Shown here piece after piece: positions 35,752-44,701 of a stretch of DNA of 64,000 bases (its first letter is position 1; every line of letters begins with the position of its first letter). The notes beneath the pieces were generated by a model. That model had not been told where the DNA came from. It made no database searches and worked only from the letters and a program-made list of their open reading frames with translations. A program made the position numbers and the translations under genes. The stretch comes from CAZHCA01 sp964530825 (GTDB lineage: Bacteria > Bacteroidota > Bacteroidia > Chitinophagales > Saprospiraceae), in the NCBI GenBank assembly GCA_964530825.1, contig CAZHCA010000018.1:25719-89718 (forward strand), read 5' to 3'.

Positions 35752-36708
35752 TTATTTAGTGCTGTTGGAAATCTGCATTTTGCCGATTTGAATACCTTTT
35801 GATTTACTGATTTGAATGTTCTGCGTATTATTGATATTGTTGATCAGTACCTGCTGAAGTTCTTCGGTCAGAAGGTTGTTGGCCCTGGCGAAATCCTCAA
35901 TACTCTTCATAATGGAAAAAGTGGCAGTTTTCAGGTAAGCTTCCAGGTCCAACCGGTCAAAAGCATTGACCGGATAGATCATTCCCAGCCGGCTATTTAT
36001 CGAATACTTGCCCCGCAACCAATGGTAAATCCAAAACCAGTAATGGAAAGGGGCCGATACAATAAAGAGCAGCACATCGTGCCACTGGTAATTGCTGCGC
36101 AGATAAGCAATGGTGGTGATCCCAATTTGTTTGCCAATAGGAGAAAAATTGACGAAATACGTCAAAGCACTGTTGCGCAATGTCTTGAATTTCGATTTGA
36201 TGAAAATGCGGGCATCATTTTGCCGGTAGCGATCGTGGGCATTTATTAATTCCGTTTGGAATTGCCCATTCTCGCCGCTGAAGTTTTGCTCCAGGTTTTT
36301 ATTGAGGAAAAAATAAAAACTGCGCGTTATCTCGGCAGTCGACTGCTCCAGGTCCTCCTTCAAACCGACCGGTATGACCTCCGACTTAAATCGCTGACCG
36401 TACAAATAGAACAAGCGGTCGTCGTAATAGTCTTCTTCTTTTTCTTCAGGGCGGTCGGCCTCCAGTAACAGACAGACGATGGTGGTTACGAGGGTGATGA
36501 TAATTACCATCACCACCACAAGTAGGGGGTTAAAACCAAAGGCTTCGAATTGCCCTTGAAGAGTGGCGTTGGTTAAGAGGCTGAAAATCAGAGATGCATA
36601 AATTAGTAGAAAGATGAGCGAAAAGAAAAAATTCTGTAAGCCGGCTCTTAAAAGCCCCAAAAGGACCGGTAGAATCAGCAGAATAATAGCTATGATTAGA
36701 GCAGTCAT
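35752..36708 (-). CDS. Membrane protein ending in RHIM-like amyloid motif
   Basis: A 318-residue protein. Three hydrophobic helices occupy the N-terminus (about 1-20, 26-47 and 60-83), followed by a charged cytosolic part (about 86-205), a fourth hydrophobic stretch near 210-228, and a helical region to about 290. The last 24 residues carry INNTQNIQISKSKGIQIGKM, which shares NNTQN-x-x-I-x2-S-K-x-I-Q-I-G with the N-terminus of the adjacent 121-residue protein. C-terminal placement of an amyloid motif next to a gene with the N-terminal copy is the arrangement seen in paired bacterial amyloid-signalling genes. The membrane part resembles no family I know. A 148-bp AT-rich spacer precedes it. Confidence 0.8.
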   Translation of the reverse strand: MTALIIAIILLILPVLLGLLRAGLQNFFFSLIFLLIYASLIFSLLTNATLQGQFEAFGFNPLLVVVMVIIITLVTTIVCLLLEADRPEEKEEDYYDDRLFYLYGQRFKSEVIPVGLKEDLEQSTAEITRSFYFFLNKNLEQNFSGENGQFQTELINAHDRYRQNDARIFIKSKFKTLRNSALTYFVNFSPIGKQIGITTIAYLRSNYQWHDVLLFIVSAPFHYWFWIYHWLRGKYSINSRLGMIYPVNAFDRLDLEAYLKTATFSIMKSIEDFARANNLLTEELQQVLINNINNTQNIQISKSKGIQIGKMQISNSTK

Positions 36709-36856
36709 TGGGTGTTAGGTGATTTTTGATGGATTCAATTTAAAAAATCTTTTTTAATGCTGGCAGAAAACATATGTTTTATTTTTATTGTGTAGTAAAT
36801 TGATAATATTGTGTTTCTGTATTGAAGGGGAATCGAAGCACTAAAAAAAGAGGGGA
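36709..36856. other. 148-bp AT-rich gap inside the cassette
   Basis: No gene is seen. It is distinctly AT-rich, with several T and A runs, and is the only large gap in the five-gene cassette; it may hold an internal promoter for the three downstream genes. Confidence 0.35.
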
Positions 36857-37513
36857 CTAGACCATCCCGAGCAGCTCATTAGCAATTTTAGCTTTCATCT
36901 GTGAAAATTCCTGAAAACCGATTGTATTGCTGTTGTAGGCGTTTTCGAAGGTTTTGTAGTTGTTGCGTAGCAGAAGGATCTTTTTCTTAAAATAATACTG
37001 CTCGTCGGATAATTGGCGGAGCAACTGGTCGATGGCTTCCATCATGCGCCCATCGCCGATGGCGATCCTCACTTGGGCTTTATGCTCGTCGCTTATGGGC
37101 AGCAGCTGCCCGCCCAGGCTCAATCTGGAAATGCGGTAATTCACGTATAAATCGCGCAGTAGCCATAGCTGTAGGGGCAGGGTCGCCCAAGGCTGTATCC
37201 GTATGTTCCGGATAAAACCCACATAATCGTTAAAATTTCTACTGTACAGGGTCAGCAAGCAGATCAATCCGAAGAGGAGGGTTAGGTAGAAAAGGCGACG
37301 GAAACGATAATCGAGGCGCCATTCAAAGTGGTGTGGAATAAACCAGGCGGCAATGAGAAGTAACAGGGCCGGTAAGAAGTTAACGATCAACCAAAGGATG
37401 CCAGAAAATTCGTTGCCTTTGAAGTTTTCGCCGGCCAGCAGCAGTCCCCATACCAAAACGTTGGCGCCCAACGAGACGCTCCAAAGCAGTTGGTATTTAC
37501 GCCAATTAGTCAC
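36857..37513 (-). CDS. Membrane protein with C-terminal EAD-like domain
   Basis: A 218-residue protein with three or four N-terminal membrane helices (about 10-28, 36-60, 71-93 and possibly 108-120). A cytosolic EAD-like module follows at about 141-218: VRIAIGDGRMMEAIDQLLRQ, then LLLRNNYKTFENAY, then FQEFSQMKAKIANELLGM. Set against the 121-residue adaptor, the shared positions are R-I-x2-G-D-x-R, L-L-x5-Y-x-T-x-E-x-x-Y-x and F-x-Q. The two copies are thus the same domain. The start overlaps the stop of the lipoprotein gene by 4 bp (ATGA), indicating coupled translation. EADs recruit partners by self-association in bacterial conflict systems; that role is inferred here. Confidence 0.78.
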   Translation of the reverse strand: MTNWRKYQLLWSVSLGANVLVWGLLLAGENFKGNEFSGILWLIVNFLPALLLLIAAWFIPHHFEWRLDYRFRRLFYLTLLFGLICLLTLYSRNFNDYVGFIRNIRIQPWATLPLQLWLLRDLYVNYRISRLSLGGQLLPISDEHKAQVRIAIGDGRMMEAIDQLLRQLSDEQYYFKKKILLLRNNYKTFENAYNSNTIGFQEFSQMKAKIANELLGMV

Positions 37514-38892
37514 GGTACGAAATATTTCAGTAGTCCTGCCCCCGCCAGGTGGTCCAGAGCCGTAATTTCCGGAAGGTCAACGGGGTAGCCATTCATTTCA
37601 TCTCCTTCCAAGCCTTGGTATTCGTATACCAGTACCTGAATTTTGGTGTGCTTGCTCAATCGAAGATCGGCGATGCGGTAGTGCAGTTCGGTCGGCTGCT
37701 CCATCATAGTACTGCTGACAAAACCCAGCTTGCGTTCCGGACCATCGGTAGATAAGTACAGGTCGGAAATGACAATAGCAAAGAAACGAAAGGTCCCCCT
37801 GGCCCGCCGGCGCGGTACGAGGTATTGAATAAAATTGTTATACCCTTCGCTTTCCGTTTCCAAACTAAATCGGTTATCAAGGAATTTTCCTGTTTGATCA
37901 ATCTGCTCAAAATCGGTGACGATCGCAAATCCATTGACATACTCACCTTCTACCGTCTTGAGGTAGTGGTAGCGCGGACTTCCATCGGGCTCGGTGTAGC
38001 CGCAGGTGTTGAGCATATCGCGCAATTGTTGATTAACCTGCCCAAAAGTACGGGCCTCCGGAAAGATGTCTTTAGGGTCAAAATCTCTTTTATCCGAAAA
38101 TGGAGGGGGCGGTAAGTCGAGGGCGGCGTAGTAATCGATTTCGCTGGCCCGCAGCCGGGGAGCGATGATCGCAACTAAATCTTCACCATGCGCAACGTTT
38201 CCTTCATTAGGAACCTCTAATTCCATAATCCGTTTCGTAGGATGACCAGAAGGGGGCGTATTCCGGTCTTCGGGTTTAGGTGGTTTTTCTTCGGAAAGCA
38301 GAGCTATTTTGGCTTTTTTCTCAGCTAATGCGCTTTGCTTTTGCGCTTGCAAAGCTGCTATTTTGGCTTTTTCTAATTCCTGTTTTCGCCTGGCTAAAGC
38401 TCCCAGATCATTCGGAGTTACAATTTCTGATTTGACTGTCGAAAAGAGCGGAGCATTGGTTTTTTCACTTAAATCGATGGGTTGCCAATCGGTAAAGAAG
38501 TCATTTGTTCTGATATTGGAGTAGGGTGCCGGCATATACCCTGCAGAATCTCCTGTGTTCCAGGTATATCCAAGCATCAGAGAGGTATCCAGGTCCAGAA
38601 CTTGTACGTTACCCTGAGCGAATGCAAAGGGAAGACTCAGGTCAGGCAAATTGACAAGGCTATCTTTCTGTAGCGCATTGCGCCATTGCTGATACCACAA
38701 CTGTCGATTTTGAACTTTTAGGCGTAGCAACTCCTCCTGGAGGCGTTCCTTTTCTCCGAGTAATTGTGCTTCCTGTGCTTCGGTAAGGTCCCCCGCAGAT
38801 TTTTGGAAAAGCCCGCACCCCGCAGTCGTAAAGGTCGCTATCAGCCCGATTAAACAAAGTTTAAATAAATGAACAACTTGATCGTTTTGCAT
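37510..38892 (-). CDS. Lipoprotein with coiled coils, first gene of cassette
   Basis: A protein of 460 residues from MQNDQVVHLF. It has a lipoprotein signal (LIATFTTAGC, lipidated Cys26), a first coiled coil (about 35-75, AQLLGEKERLQEELLRLKVQ), a second Lys/Ala-rich coil (about 170-215, KAKIAALQAQKQSALAEKKA), a Pro-rich linker and a C-terminal domain of about 240 residues beginning AHGEDLVAIIAPRLRASEID that I do not recognise (YLVPRRRARGTFRFFAIVIS is its most regular part). It should sit in the periplasm or on the outer membrane. It overlaps the next gene by 4 bp and probably leads the operon. The start at 38925 is less likely because it lengthens the signal. Confidence 0.8.
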   Translation of the reverse strand: MQNDQVVHLFKLCLIGLIATFTTAGCGLFQKSAGDLTEAQEAQLLGEKERLQEELLRLKVQNRQLWYQQWRNALQKDSLVNLPDLSLPFAFAQGNVQVLDLDTSLMLGYTWNTGDSAGYMPAPYSNIRTNDFFTDWQPIDLSEKTNAPLFSTVKSEIVTPNDLGALARRKQELEKAKIAALQAQKQSALAEKKAKIALLSEEKPPKPEDRNTPPSGHPTKRIMELEVPNEGNVAHGEDLVAIIAPRLRASEIDYYAALDLPPPPFSDKRDFDPKDIFPEARTFGQVNQQLRDMLNTCGYTEPDGSPRYHYLKTVEGEYVNGFAIVTDFEQIDQTGKFLDNRFSLETESEGYNNFIQYLVPRRRARGTFRFFAIVISDLYLSTDGPERKLGFVSSTMMEQPTELHYRIADLRLSKHTKIQVLVYEYQGLEGDEMNGYPVDLPEITALDHLAGAGLLKYFVP

Positions 38893-39470
38893 CGCTTTTC
38901 CGCCTTTTTGGCAAAATCCTTGCATATAAAGTTATATAAAATATAACGATAAAAAGCCGGAAAGATGATGAGATAAATAAGCGGTATCTTATCATCTGGC
39001 CAGCGGCGCAGACGCTCAACCGAATAGCTCAGCCAATCAGGGTAGTAACGGCACCAATAATTTCAACAGCGATTTAGCATTTTATTTCAATTGTTAAAAT
39101 GCATGGTATCGGTGCCAGACATCATACCTATGCGACAAATATTTTTACTCAGACGGAAAAATCTTTTCCATTAAATCTATAAATTCTGCCCGCCTAGCTG
39201 ACCTGAACTGTTATCACTTCCATTTGCAAATTATGCCTAATAGCACGTCTTGAAAGATATCAGTCTAAGGCGCCCATTGCTGCCTGAAAAACAAACCCTA
39301 TCGACCCCACCGACATCAGGAAACGAGTGTTGTTGGGTTTCGAAATAGCGCCCTAAGGAAGAGGTCAAGGTATCTGTATTTTTGTGCAGTAGTCTCCAGT
39401 AAGAACGGCAAGCAACCGGCGAGTAGGGAAAGATATAGCCGTTTCACATTCCCACGAAGGTGTTTTCCGT
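38893..39470. other. 578-bp spacer with a structured segment
   Basis: No gene is seen. The part next to the lipoprotein gene is AT-rich and should contain the cassette promoter. A nested inverted repeat lies at 39050-39116. Confidence 0.5.
39050..39116. repeat. Nested inverted repeat, 67 bp
   Basis: Outer arms GGCACCAATA (39050-39059) and TATCGGTGCC (39107-39116) match at 9 of 10 positions. Inner arms GCATTTTA (39077-39084) and TAAAATGC (39095-39102) are perfect with a 10-nt loop. The segment could fold into a hairpin with internal loop, as a terminator of the esterase gene or a leader structure of the cassette. Confidence 0.6.
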
Positions 39471-41012
39471 CTACCTTTCGTACCTGCCCAATTCAGCTAA
39501 CCGGGCTTGTATTTGCTCCAGCACCCGCCGATAATTGTAGGCGTCGCAGTGGCCTTCGGTAGCAGCAAAAACAATTTCTGCATCGGAGCGCGGATTGGTC
39601 GTGGTTGCCAGGTAATCAGCAAATTTACGGGTCGCCAGGTTGAGGTAAAACTCGTCCATGTCGCCCATCCAGATGTAGATCTTACCTTGCAGCTCAGGAC
39701 CAAGCTCCGCCCAGTTTTCCTGGGTGTGCAATAAAAAGTCGTACTGCTTCCAATGCTCAGCAATTTCTTTGTTGATTTTGCCGGTTACCGGATCAAAAAT
39801 TGCAGCGGGCAATCCGTTCTTGCCTTTTGGGCTGTACAATGCATTATGGGCACTGAATTGTCCGCCCGACGTGACAAAGGTGCCCGAGCTGCCCAATACG
39901 TTTTCGTAGCGGATGAAATCCTGCAAAGACATTTTTGGTTCGCCGTCGGTATCGCGCCATACTGGACGTTCGTACCCATGCTCGTTTACGAAAGCGTTTT
40001 CGTCTTCGTATACATTGATCAGTTGGTAGTTGGTGTACTCGATAGCGTCGGGGCTGTAAGAGAATACCCCGTTGAACATTTGGGGATAGTAGAGCTGCAG
40101 ACCAAGAGATACCCACCCGCCGGTAGAGCAACCGTCTACGAAACGCGTAGCTGCGGTCGTCGTATTCCGGTATTGCGCCTCGATGTGGGGAATCAACTCG
40201 TAGATCAGAGCGTGTCCGTAGGGTCCATTGTTGTCGGAGTCCATCTGGTAGGAGTCGCCAAAAGGACCCTCCCCGTCCAGGAAGACATTGATAATCTGCG
40301 GGGCTTGGTCCGACTGCCACCATTCCATAAACGATTTGTCTTTCACGAGTCGATTGATGCGTGTATACCGGCCACCATAGCCAGCTACATTATACCGGAT
40401 AGGGTAGGGGCGGTCGGGGTTGGCTTCGTATTTAGATGGTAGCAGAACCGTGGCTTTGAGATGTACCGGCTTTCCCCACCAGCCAGAAAGCGTATCGCTG
40501 GTCAGGTCGATGGAGCGTACGAGCGGGTGTTCCACTACTTGTCGGGGACCAATCTGTTCGGACAATTCTAGACTGATAACCGCTGGTTCCTTCATGTCTA
40601 CTTTTTGCCGCGGGCTGTACCAATTTCCTGGCGCATTGATCCTCGATTCTTTCTTATCTTGATCCCAGAGCGCTTGAACATAGTAGGTGCCAACGGGTAC
40701 CTGCTCTAGGGTCCAACTCGATGTGCGATCCCAATCTTCTGCACCCTGGATGGTCAGGGTCATTGTAGCGTCGAGCCCGTTGAAGTTTTTGGCAAAAATA
40801 TGATTGTCCGCATTGGGCCAAATGCGCGTGCGCGGTTCGCCCTCAGGATTTTGGGTGAGCATCAGAAACAGGCGTCCGTTAGAATCGAATCCTTGGGCCT
40901 GTTCGTCGATGGTGACCTGTACGGTGAGAGGGTAAGCCGTTTCCTGGTTAAAGGAGTGAGAAATAACACCCCAGAGAAGGACGGCCGTCAGGAGCAGGTA
41001 GCGGTAGGTCAT
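39471..41012 (-). CDS. Secreted esterase-family alpha/beta hydrolase
   Basis: A 513-residue exported protein: signal peptide at the start (YLLLTAVLLWGVISHSFNQ), an N-terminal beta-sandwich part (to about 170), then an esterase D/feruloyl-esterase-like hydrolase. The nucleophile elbow is FVDGCSTGGW (Ser within G-C-S-T-G). Candidates for the acid and base are the aspartates of MGDMDEFY and the histidine of TEGHCDAYNY near the end. Relatives act on esters of sugars, siderophores or unknown substrates. The Cys before the catalytic Ser is unusual but tolerated in the family. The gene lies between two sizeable spacers, with no obvious operon partner. Confidence 0.82.
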   Translation of the reverse strand: MTYRYLLLTAVLLWGVISHSFNQETAYPLTVQVTIDEQAQGFDSNGRLFLMLTQNPEGEPRTRIWPNADNHIFAKNFNGLDATMTLTIQGAEDWDRTSSWTLEQVPVGTYYVQALWDQDKKESRINAPGNWYSPRQKVDMKEPAVISLELSEQIGPRQVVEHPLVRSIDLTSDTLSGWWGKPVHLKATVLLPSKYEANPDRPYPIRYNVAGYGGRYTRINRLVKDKSFMEWWQSDQAPQIINVFLDGEGPFGDSYQMDSDNNGPYGHALIYELIPHIEAQYRNTTTAATRFVDGCSTGGWVSLGLQLYYPQMFNGVFSYSPDAIEYTNYQLINVYEDENAFVNEHGYERPVWRDTDGEPKMSLQDFIRYENVLGSSGTFVTSGGQFSAHNALYSPKGKNGLPAAIFDPVTGKINKEIAEHWKQYDFLLHTQENWAELGPELQGKIYIWMGDMDEFYLNLATRKFADYLATTTNPRSDAEIVFAATEGHCDAYNYRRVLEQIQARLAELGRYER

Positions 41013-41129
41013 AGTTGTTTTTTTATGGTTATGGAAAAATACGCAACGGCAGTGAAAATCCTAATTAAAAAGCCGGTTTGTTGGATTACAAGGTGGCGGC
41101 TTGCCAGTAGAAAAGGACGCCTATGATGC

Positions 41130-41642
41130 CTACCTTCCGGATAGGAGCTGCTGGTACAGCCGATAGTTTTCGTCATCAAAACAGACCAATATAACTTGTT
41201 GTACTTGCTTGAAATCCGCCGCTTGTAAAGTATCGATAACTATTTTTGCCGCTCGGTCTTTCGGATAACCATAGACACCAGTGCTGATGTTAGGAAAAGC
41301 GACCACTGCTAATTGATACGCTGCTGCCAAGTTCAGCGAACGCAGGTAGCATTTCCGAAGCAGCTCGGATTCGCCGGCCTGCCCTCCCTGCCACTGCGGG
41401 CCTACCGTATGGATGACATAGCGAGCTGGCAGCTCTCCGGCGGTAGTAATAACGGCTTCCCCCACCGCCAGGGGGCCTTGTTGCCGGCGTATTTCCCGGC
41501 AAGCTTCCAGAATGGCAACTCCACCTGCCCGGTGAATGGCACCGTCTACGCCACCACCCCCCAAAAGCGAAGAATTGGCTGCGTTGACGATAGCATCGAC
41601 TTCCATTTTTGTAATATCGCCTTGCACTAATCGGAGGTTCAT
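41130..41642 (-). CDS. Macro-domain ADP-ribose hydrolase
   Basis: A 170-residue single macro domain of the YmdB/MacroD type. The ADP-ribose pocket is complete: [37 protein letters not shown] and [12 protein letters not shown]. Such proteins remove the O-acetyl group from O-acetyl-ADP-ribose and mono-ADP-ribose from proteins in the cytosol. The length is normal. It stands alone, divergent from the rluF-like gene. It could counter ADP-ribosylating toxins, but no toxin gene is near. Confidence 0.93.
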   Translation of the reverse strand: MNLRLVQGDITKMEVDAIVNAANSSLLGGGGVDGAIHRAGGVAILEACREIRRQQGPLAVGEAVITTAGELPARYVIHTVGPQWQGGQAGESELLRKCYLRSLNLAAAYQLAVVAFPNISTGVYGYPKDRAAKIVIDTLQAADFKQVQQVILVCFDDENYRLYQQLLSGR

Positions 41643-41810
41643 AAGGCTATTACTTGGTTGTTGTGATAGTAAAAAATGAGTGTTTTTTCCTATTGTAGGG
41701 GACGAGCTTGGCTAGGTTAATATTAATTTGTGCTTTTCGTTCAATCATAAAAATTTCAACTGTATTCCCATAGTCAAATTCTAGAACACATCTGAGTTAA
41801 ACTATGCATT

Positions 41811-42521
41811 ATGTCCAACGTCGACTCCATCAGTCTGAATAAATACATCGCCCAGACAGGAATCTGTTCGCGCCGGGAGGCTGATCGCCTGATCGAGGCA
41901 GGGCGCGTAATACTAAACGGGGTCGTAGCAACTAAAGGTAATCGGGTAGGACCAGACGACAAAGTGCTGCTTGACGGTAAACCCCTGCAAAAAAAACCTC
42001 CTTCGGTATATTTGATGTTGCACAAGCCACCGGGAGTTACCAGTACTACCGATCGCCGCGATCCGGACAATGTTATTGACTTCATTGGCTATCCGGAGCG
42101 GATCTTTCCCATCGGCCGGCTGGACAAACCTTCATCAGGACTCCTCCTGCTCACCAATGATGGCGATATCGTAAATGCAATCCTGCGTGTCGAAAACCAT
42201 CACGAAAAGGAATACATCGTTCGGGTAAATCAACCTGTAACCAAAGATTTTTTGAAGGATATGGCTAATGGCGTACCCATTCTCGGCACCCGCACGCGCA
42301 AATGTCGGGTGGAAAAAGTGGGTAGCCACGTTTTTCGGATCTTCCTGACCCAAGGGCTCAACCGGCAGATACGTCGTATGTGCGAATATTTCGGCTACAA
42401 AGTGGTGACGCTGAAACGGGTGCGCATCATGCATTTGGTGCTGGACGACCTGGCCCCTGGGAAGTGGCGAAAACTGACTCCTGAAGAGCGGGCAGAGCTG
42501 CTCCGAAAGGTCGGACAATAA
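41811..42521 (+). CDS. rluF: 23S rRNA pseudouridine synthase, RluF type
   Basis: A 236-residue RNA-modifying enzyme of the RsuA/RluB/E/F branch. An S4 RNA-binding domain covers about residues 6-60 (NKYIAQTGICSRREADRLIE). The catalytic loop is PIGRLDKPSSGLLLLTNDGD (Asp of GRLD), and the C-terminal signature QGLNRQIRRMCEYFGY, then LKRVRIMHLVLDDL is that of RluF/RluB. RluF acts at the 23S rRNA position near 2604 in E. coli; the site here is inferred. It is preceded by a 168-bp divergent spacer with the macro-domain gene. Confidence 0.93.
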   Translation: MSNVDSISLNKYIAQTGICSRREADRLIEAGRVILNGVVATKGNRVGPDDKVLLDGKPLQKKPPSVYLMLHKPPGVTSTTDRRDPDNVIDFIGYPERIFPIGRLDKPSSGLLLLTNDGDIVNAILRVENHHEKEYIVRVNQPVTKDFLKDMANGVPILGTRTRKCRVEKVGSHVFRIFLTQGLNRQIRRMCEYFGYKVVTLKRVRIMHLVLDDLAPGKWRKLTPEERAELLRKVGQ

Positions 42522-42675
42522 ATAGATAAGAGTTGGTTTTTACAAAACAGGTCAAACCACCGGCGTATTATTTCTTGCCTTCCAACCGGTAATCCTACAT
42601 ACATATCGTAATATAGCGGAGCGCTTATGCTGCCATCGGCAAATTAATTGCAAAGGTTCATATCCCGATTAACCT

Positions 42676-43698
42676 ATGAAAACGACAACTACCAGGCCCT
42701 GCATTTTATTGCTCTTTTGCCTCCAGTCTTTCTTTTTATACGGCCAAACCGACACCCTTCGTTTGAAAAACGGGGACCAAATCATCGGGGAAATCAAGAG
42801 TATGTCCCGTGGCATATTGCAGTTTGAAGCAGACTACAGCGACAGCGATTTTAAAATTGAATGGGAAAAAATCGAGGATATTTATTCCGTTACCCCTTAC
42901 CTGATTTCCCTGACTTCGGGTAATCGCTACAACGGCATCCTCGAAAACGGTCCGGAGGGAGCCTACCTGATCAATCTGGGAGAGGATGGCCGAATCACCG
43001 CTGATCCGGAAGAAATCATCTATCTGAAATCCGTACGAAATGCTTTTGCTAGCAGGTTCGATGCCTCAATAGATTTTGGTTTTAGTTTTACGAAAGCCAG
43101 TAACCTGCGCCAAACCAACCTGAGTACGCGAGTGAGCTTTCTGCAAGATAAATGGACGATCAAATTAAATTACAGCCTGGTGACGTCGAACCAGGACGAA
43201 GTAGATCCTATACGTCGTGCAGAAGGAGGATTGACTTTTCGCTACTACCTGCCCAAAGACTGGTATTATGAAACGGGGGTCAATACCTACTCCAGTACCG
43301 AACAATTGATTGACCTCCGGACAAATATTAACGGAGGAGGAGGCAAATATTTAATAAATACAAACCATGCCTATTGGCTAATCGGTATCGGATTAAGCTT
43401 TAACAATGAAAACTTTGCCGAGCAGAGGTCAGATCGCCAAAGCTTGGAAGGATTTTTTGGTACGGAGCTCAATCTGTACGACTTCGGTGACTTTGAACTG
43501 TTTGCTAAAGGCGTGATCTTTCCCAGCTTTACAGAGCGCGGGCGTTTACGTGCCGAAGTTGCTTTAAATGCAAAATATGATTTGCCGCACGATTTTTATA
43601 TTCGCTTTGGTTACAATCTCAATTTTGATAATCAACCGGAGGCGTTGGCTAGCCAATCTGACTACGTAATCCAATCTGGGATCGGATGGGAATTTTAA
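42676..43698 (+). CDS. DUF481-type outer-membrane protein
   Basis: A 340-residue secreted protein with a signal peptide (ILLLFCLQSFFLYGQ). Residues about 24-115 form a small strand-rich domain (LRLKNGDQIIGEIKSMSRG, then WEKIEDIYSV). Residues about 125-340 consist of alternating amphipathic strands ending in an aromatic residue (GIGWEF), the DUF481 beta-barrel pattern. DUF481 members sit in the outer membrane, and the function is not established. It shows the C-terminal Phe typical of barrel proteins. It is close to the following transporter gene but has its own start. Confidence 0.87.
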   Translation: MKTTTTRPCILLLFCLQSFFLYGQTDTLRLKNGDQIIGEIKSMSRGILQFEADYSDSDFKIEWEKIEDIYSVTPYLISLTSGNRYNGILENGPEGAYLINLGEDGRITADPEEIIYLKSVRNAFASRFDASIDFGFSFTKASNLRQTNLSTRVSFLQDKWTIKLNYSLVTSNQDEVDPIRRAEGGLTFRYYLPKDWYYETGVNTYSSTEQLIDLRTNINGGGGKYLINTNHAYWLIGIGLSFNNENFAEQRSDRQSLEGFFGTELNLYDFGDFELFAKGVIFPSFTERGRLRAEVALNAKYDLPHDFYIRFGYNLNFDNQPEALASQSDYVIQSGIGWEF

Positions 43699-43761
43699 GT
43701 ACCCAATGCGGGCATTACGTTGAATTTTCTATTTTTAAAGCAGTGCAAAAGCCTTTTTATT

Positions 43762-44658
43762 ATGGAAACGACCATCGTTACGGAAGTTTTTTTGCCCCTC
43801 GCCCTAGGCATCATCATGCTGGGTATGGGACTTTCGCTCACCTTAGATGATTTCCGGCGTATCATTGTTTACCCCAAAGCTGTTGCGATTGGTTTGCTTA
43901 ATCAGATTGTTGTATTGCCGATCATCGCATTCGGATTGATTCAACTTTTCGGCTTGCGCACCGAGCTGGCTGTGGGTATTATGATCTTGGCAGCGTGTCC
44001 AGGCGGCGCTACTTCGAATTTGATTTCCCATCTGGCAAAGGGTGATACGGCACTTTCTATCACCCTTACCGCTTTTTCTTCTCTGGTTACCGTGATAACG
44101 ATTCCATTTATTGTCAATTTTGCAATTGTCTATTTTATGCCAGCGGGGGAAGCGCAGCAGCTCAACGTACTCAGCACGGTTTTCTCGGTCATTTTGATCA
44201 CGTTGGTTCCGGTAGCCATCGGTATGGTGATCCGCTCGCGCAATAAAGATTTTGCCGACCGCATGGAGCGTCCCGTGAAAATCCTCTCGGCCATATTCCT
44301 GGTGGCCATTATTGTGGCCGCAATTTTAAAGGAAAAAGACAGTATAGCCGGCTTCTTCCGCCAGGCTGGGCCATTAGCGCTGGTCCTGAATGTAGTTACG
44401 CTGGCTGTCGGTTTCTACAGCGCCCGCATGCTCCGGCTGTCGCCCCGCCAGAGCGGAACAGTATCGATCGAGTCGGGCATCCAGAACGGGACGCTGGGCA
44501 TTACCGTTGCCGCGACCTTGCTGGAGAATTCCCAGATGACCATTCCTTCCGCCATTTACAGCTTAGTTATGTTTTTCACGGCCGTAGTGGTGATTTATAT
44601 TGGAAATCGAACTATCACCGACGATGAGCCGGAACCGGTAGTCATTCAACCGAAGTAG
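43762..44658 (+). CDS. Bile acid:sodium symporter family transporter
   Basis: A protein of 298 residues from METTIVTEVF. It has about nine hydrophobic helices and the BASS-family signatures: GMGLSLTLDDFRRI near the first helix, ILAACPGGATSNLISHLAKG in the fourth/fifth region, and SIESGIQNGTLGIT near residue 245. These bind Na+ and an organic anion. The substrate of bacterial members ranges over keto acids and bile-acid-like compounds and is unknown here. I chose 43762: an upstream ATG at 43720 adds a stretch (MNFLFLKQCKSLFI) without family similarity. The next gene begins 43 bp later. Confidence 0.92.
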   Translation: METTIVTEVFLPLALGIIMLGMGLSLTLDDFRRIIVYPKAVAIGLLNQIVVLPIIAFGLIQLFGLRTELAVGIMILAACPGGATSNLISHLAKGDTALSITLTAFSSLVTVITIPFIVNFAIVYFMPAGEAQQLNVLSTVFSVILITLVPVAIGMVIRSRNKDFADRMERPVKILSAIFLVAIIVAAILKEKDSIAGFFRQAGPLALVLNVVTLAVGFYSARMLRLSPRQSGTVSIESGIQNGTLGITVAATLLENSQMTIPSAIYSLVMFFTAVVVIYIGNRTITDDEPEPVVIQPK

Positions 44659-44701
44659 ATCCTTGTTGTTATGGCTTTAACTTGAAAATAACGCTACCGC
44701 A

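Noticed and set aside
39753..40442. 229-codon plus-strand frame inside the esterase gene
   Set aside because: The minus-strand esterase has a signal peptide and active-site motif; the plus frame has neither.
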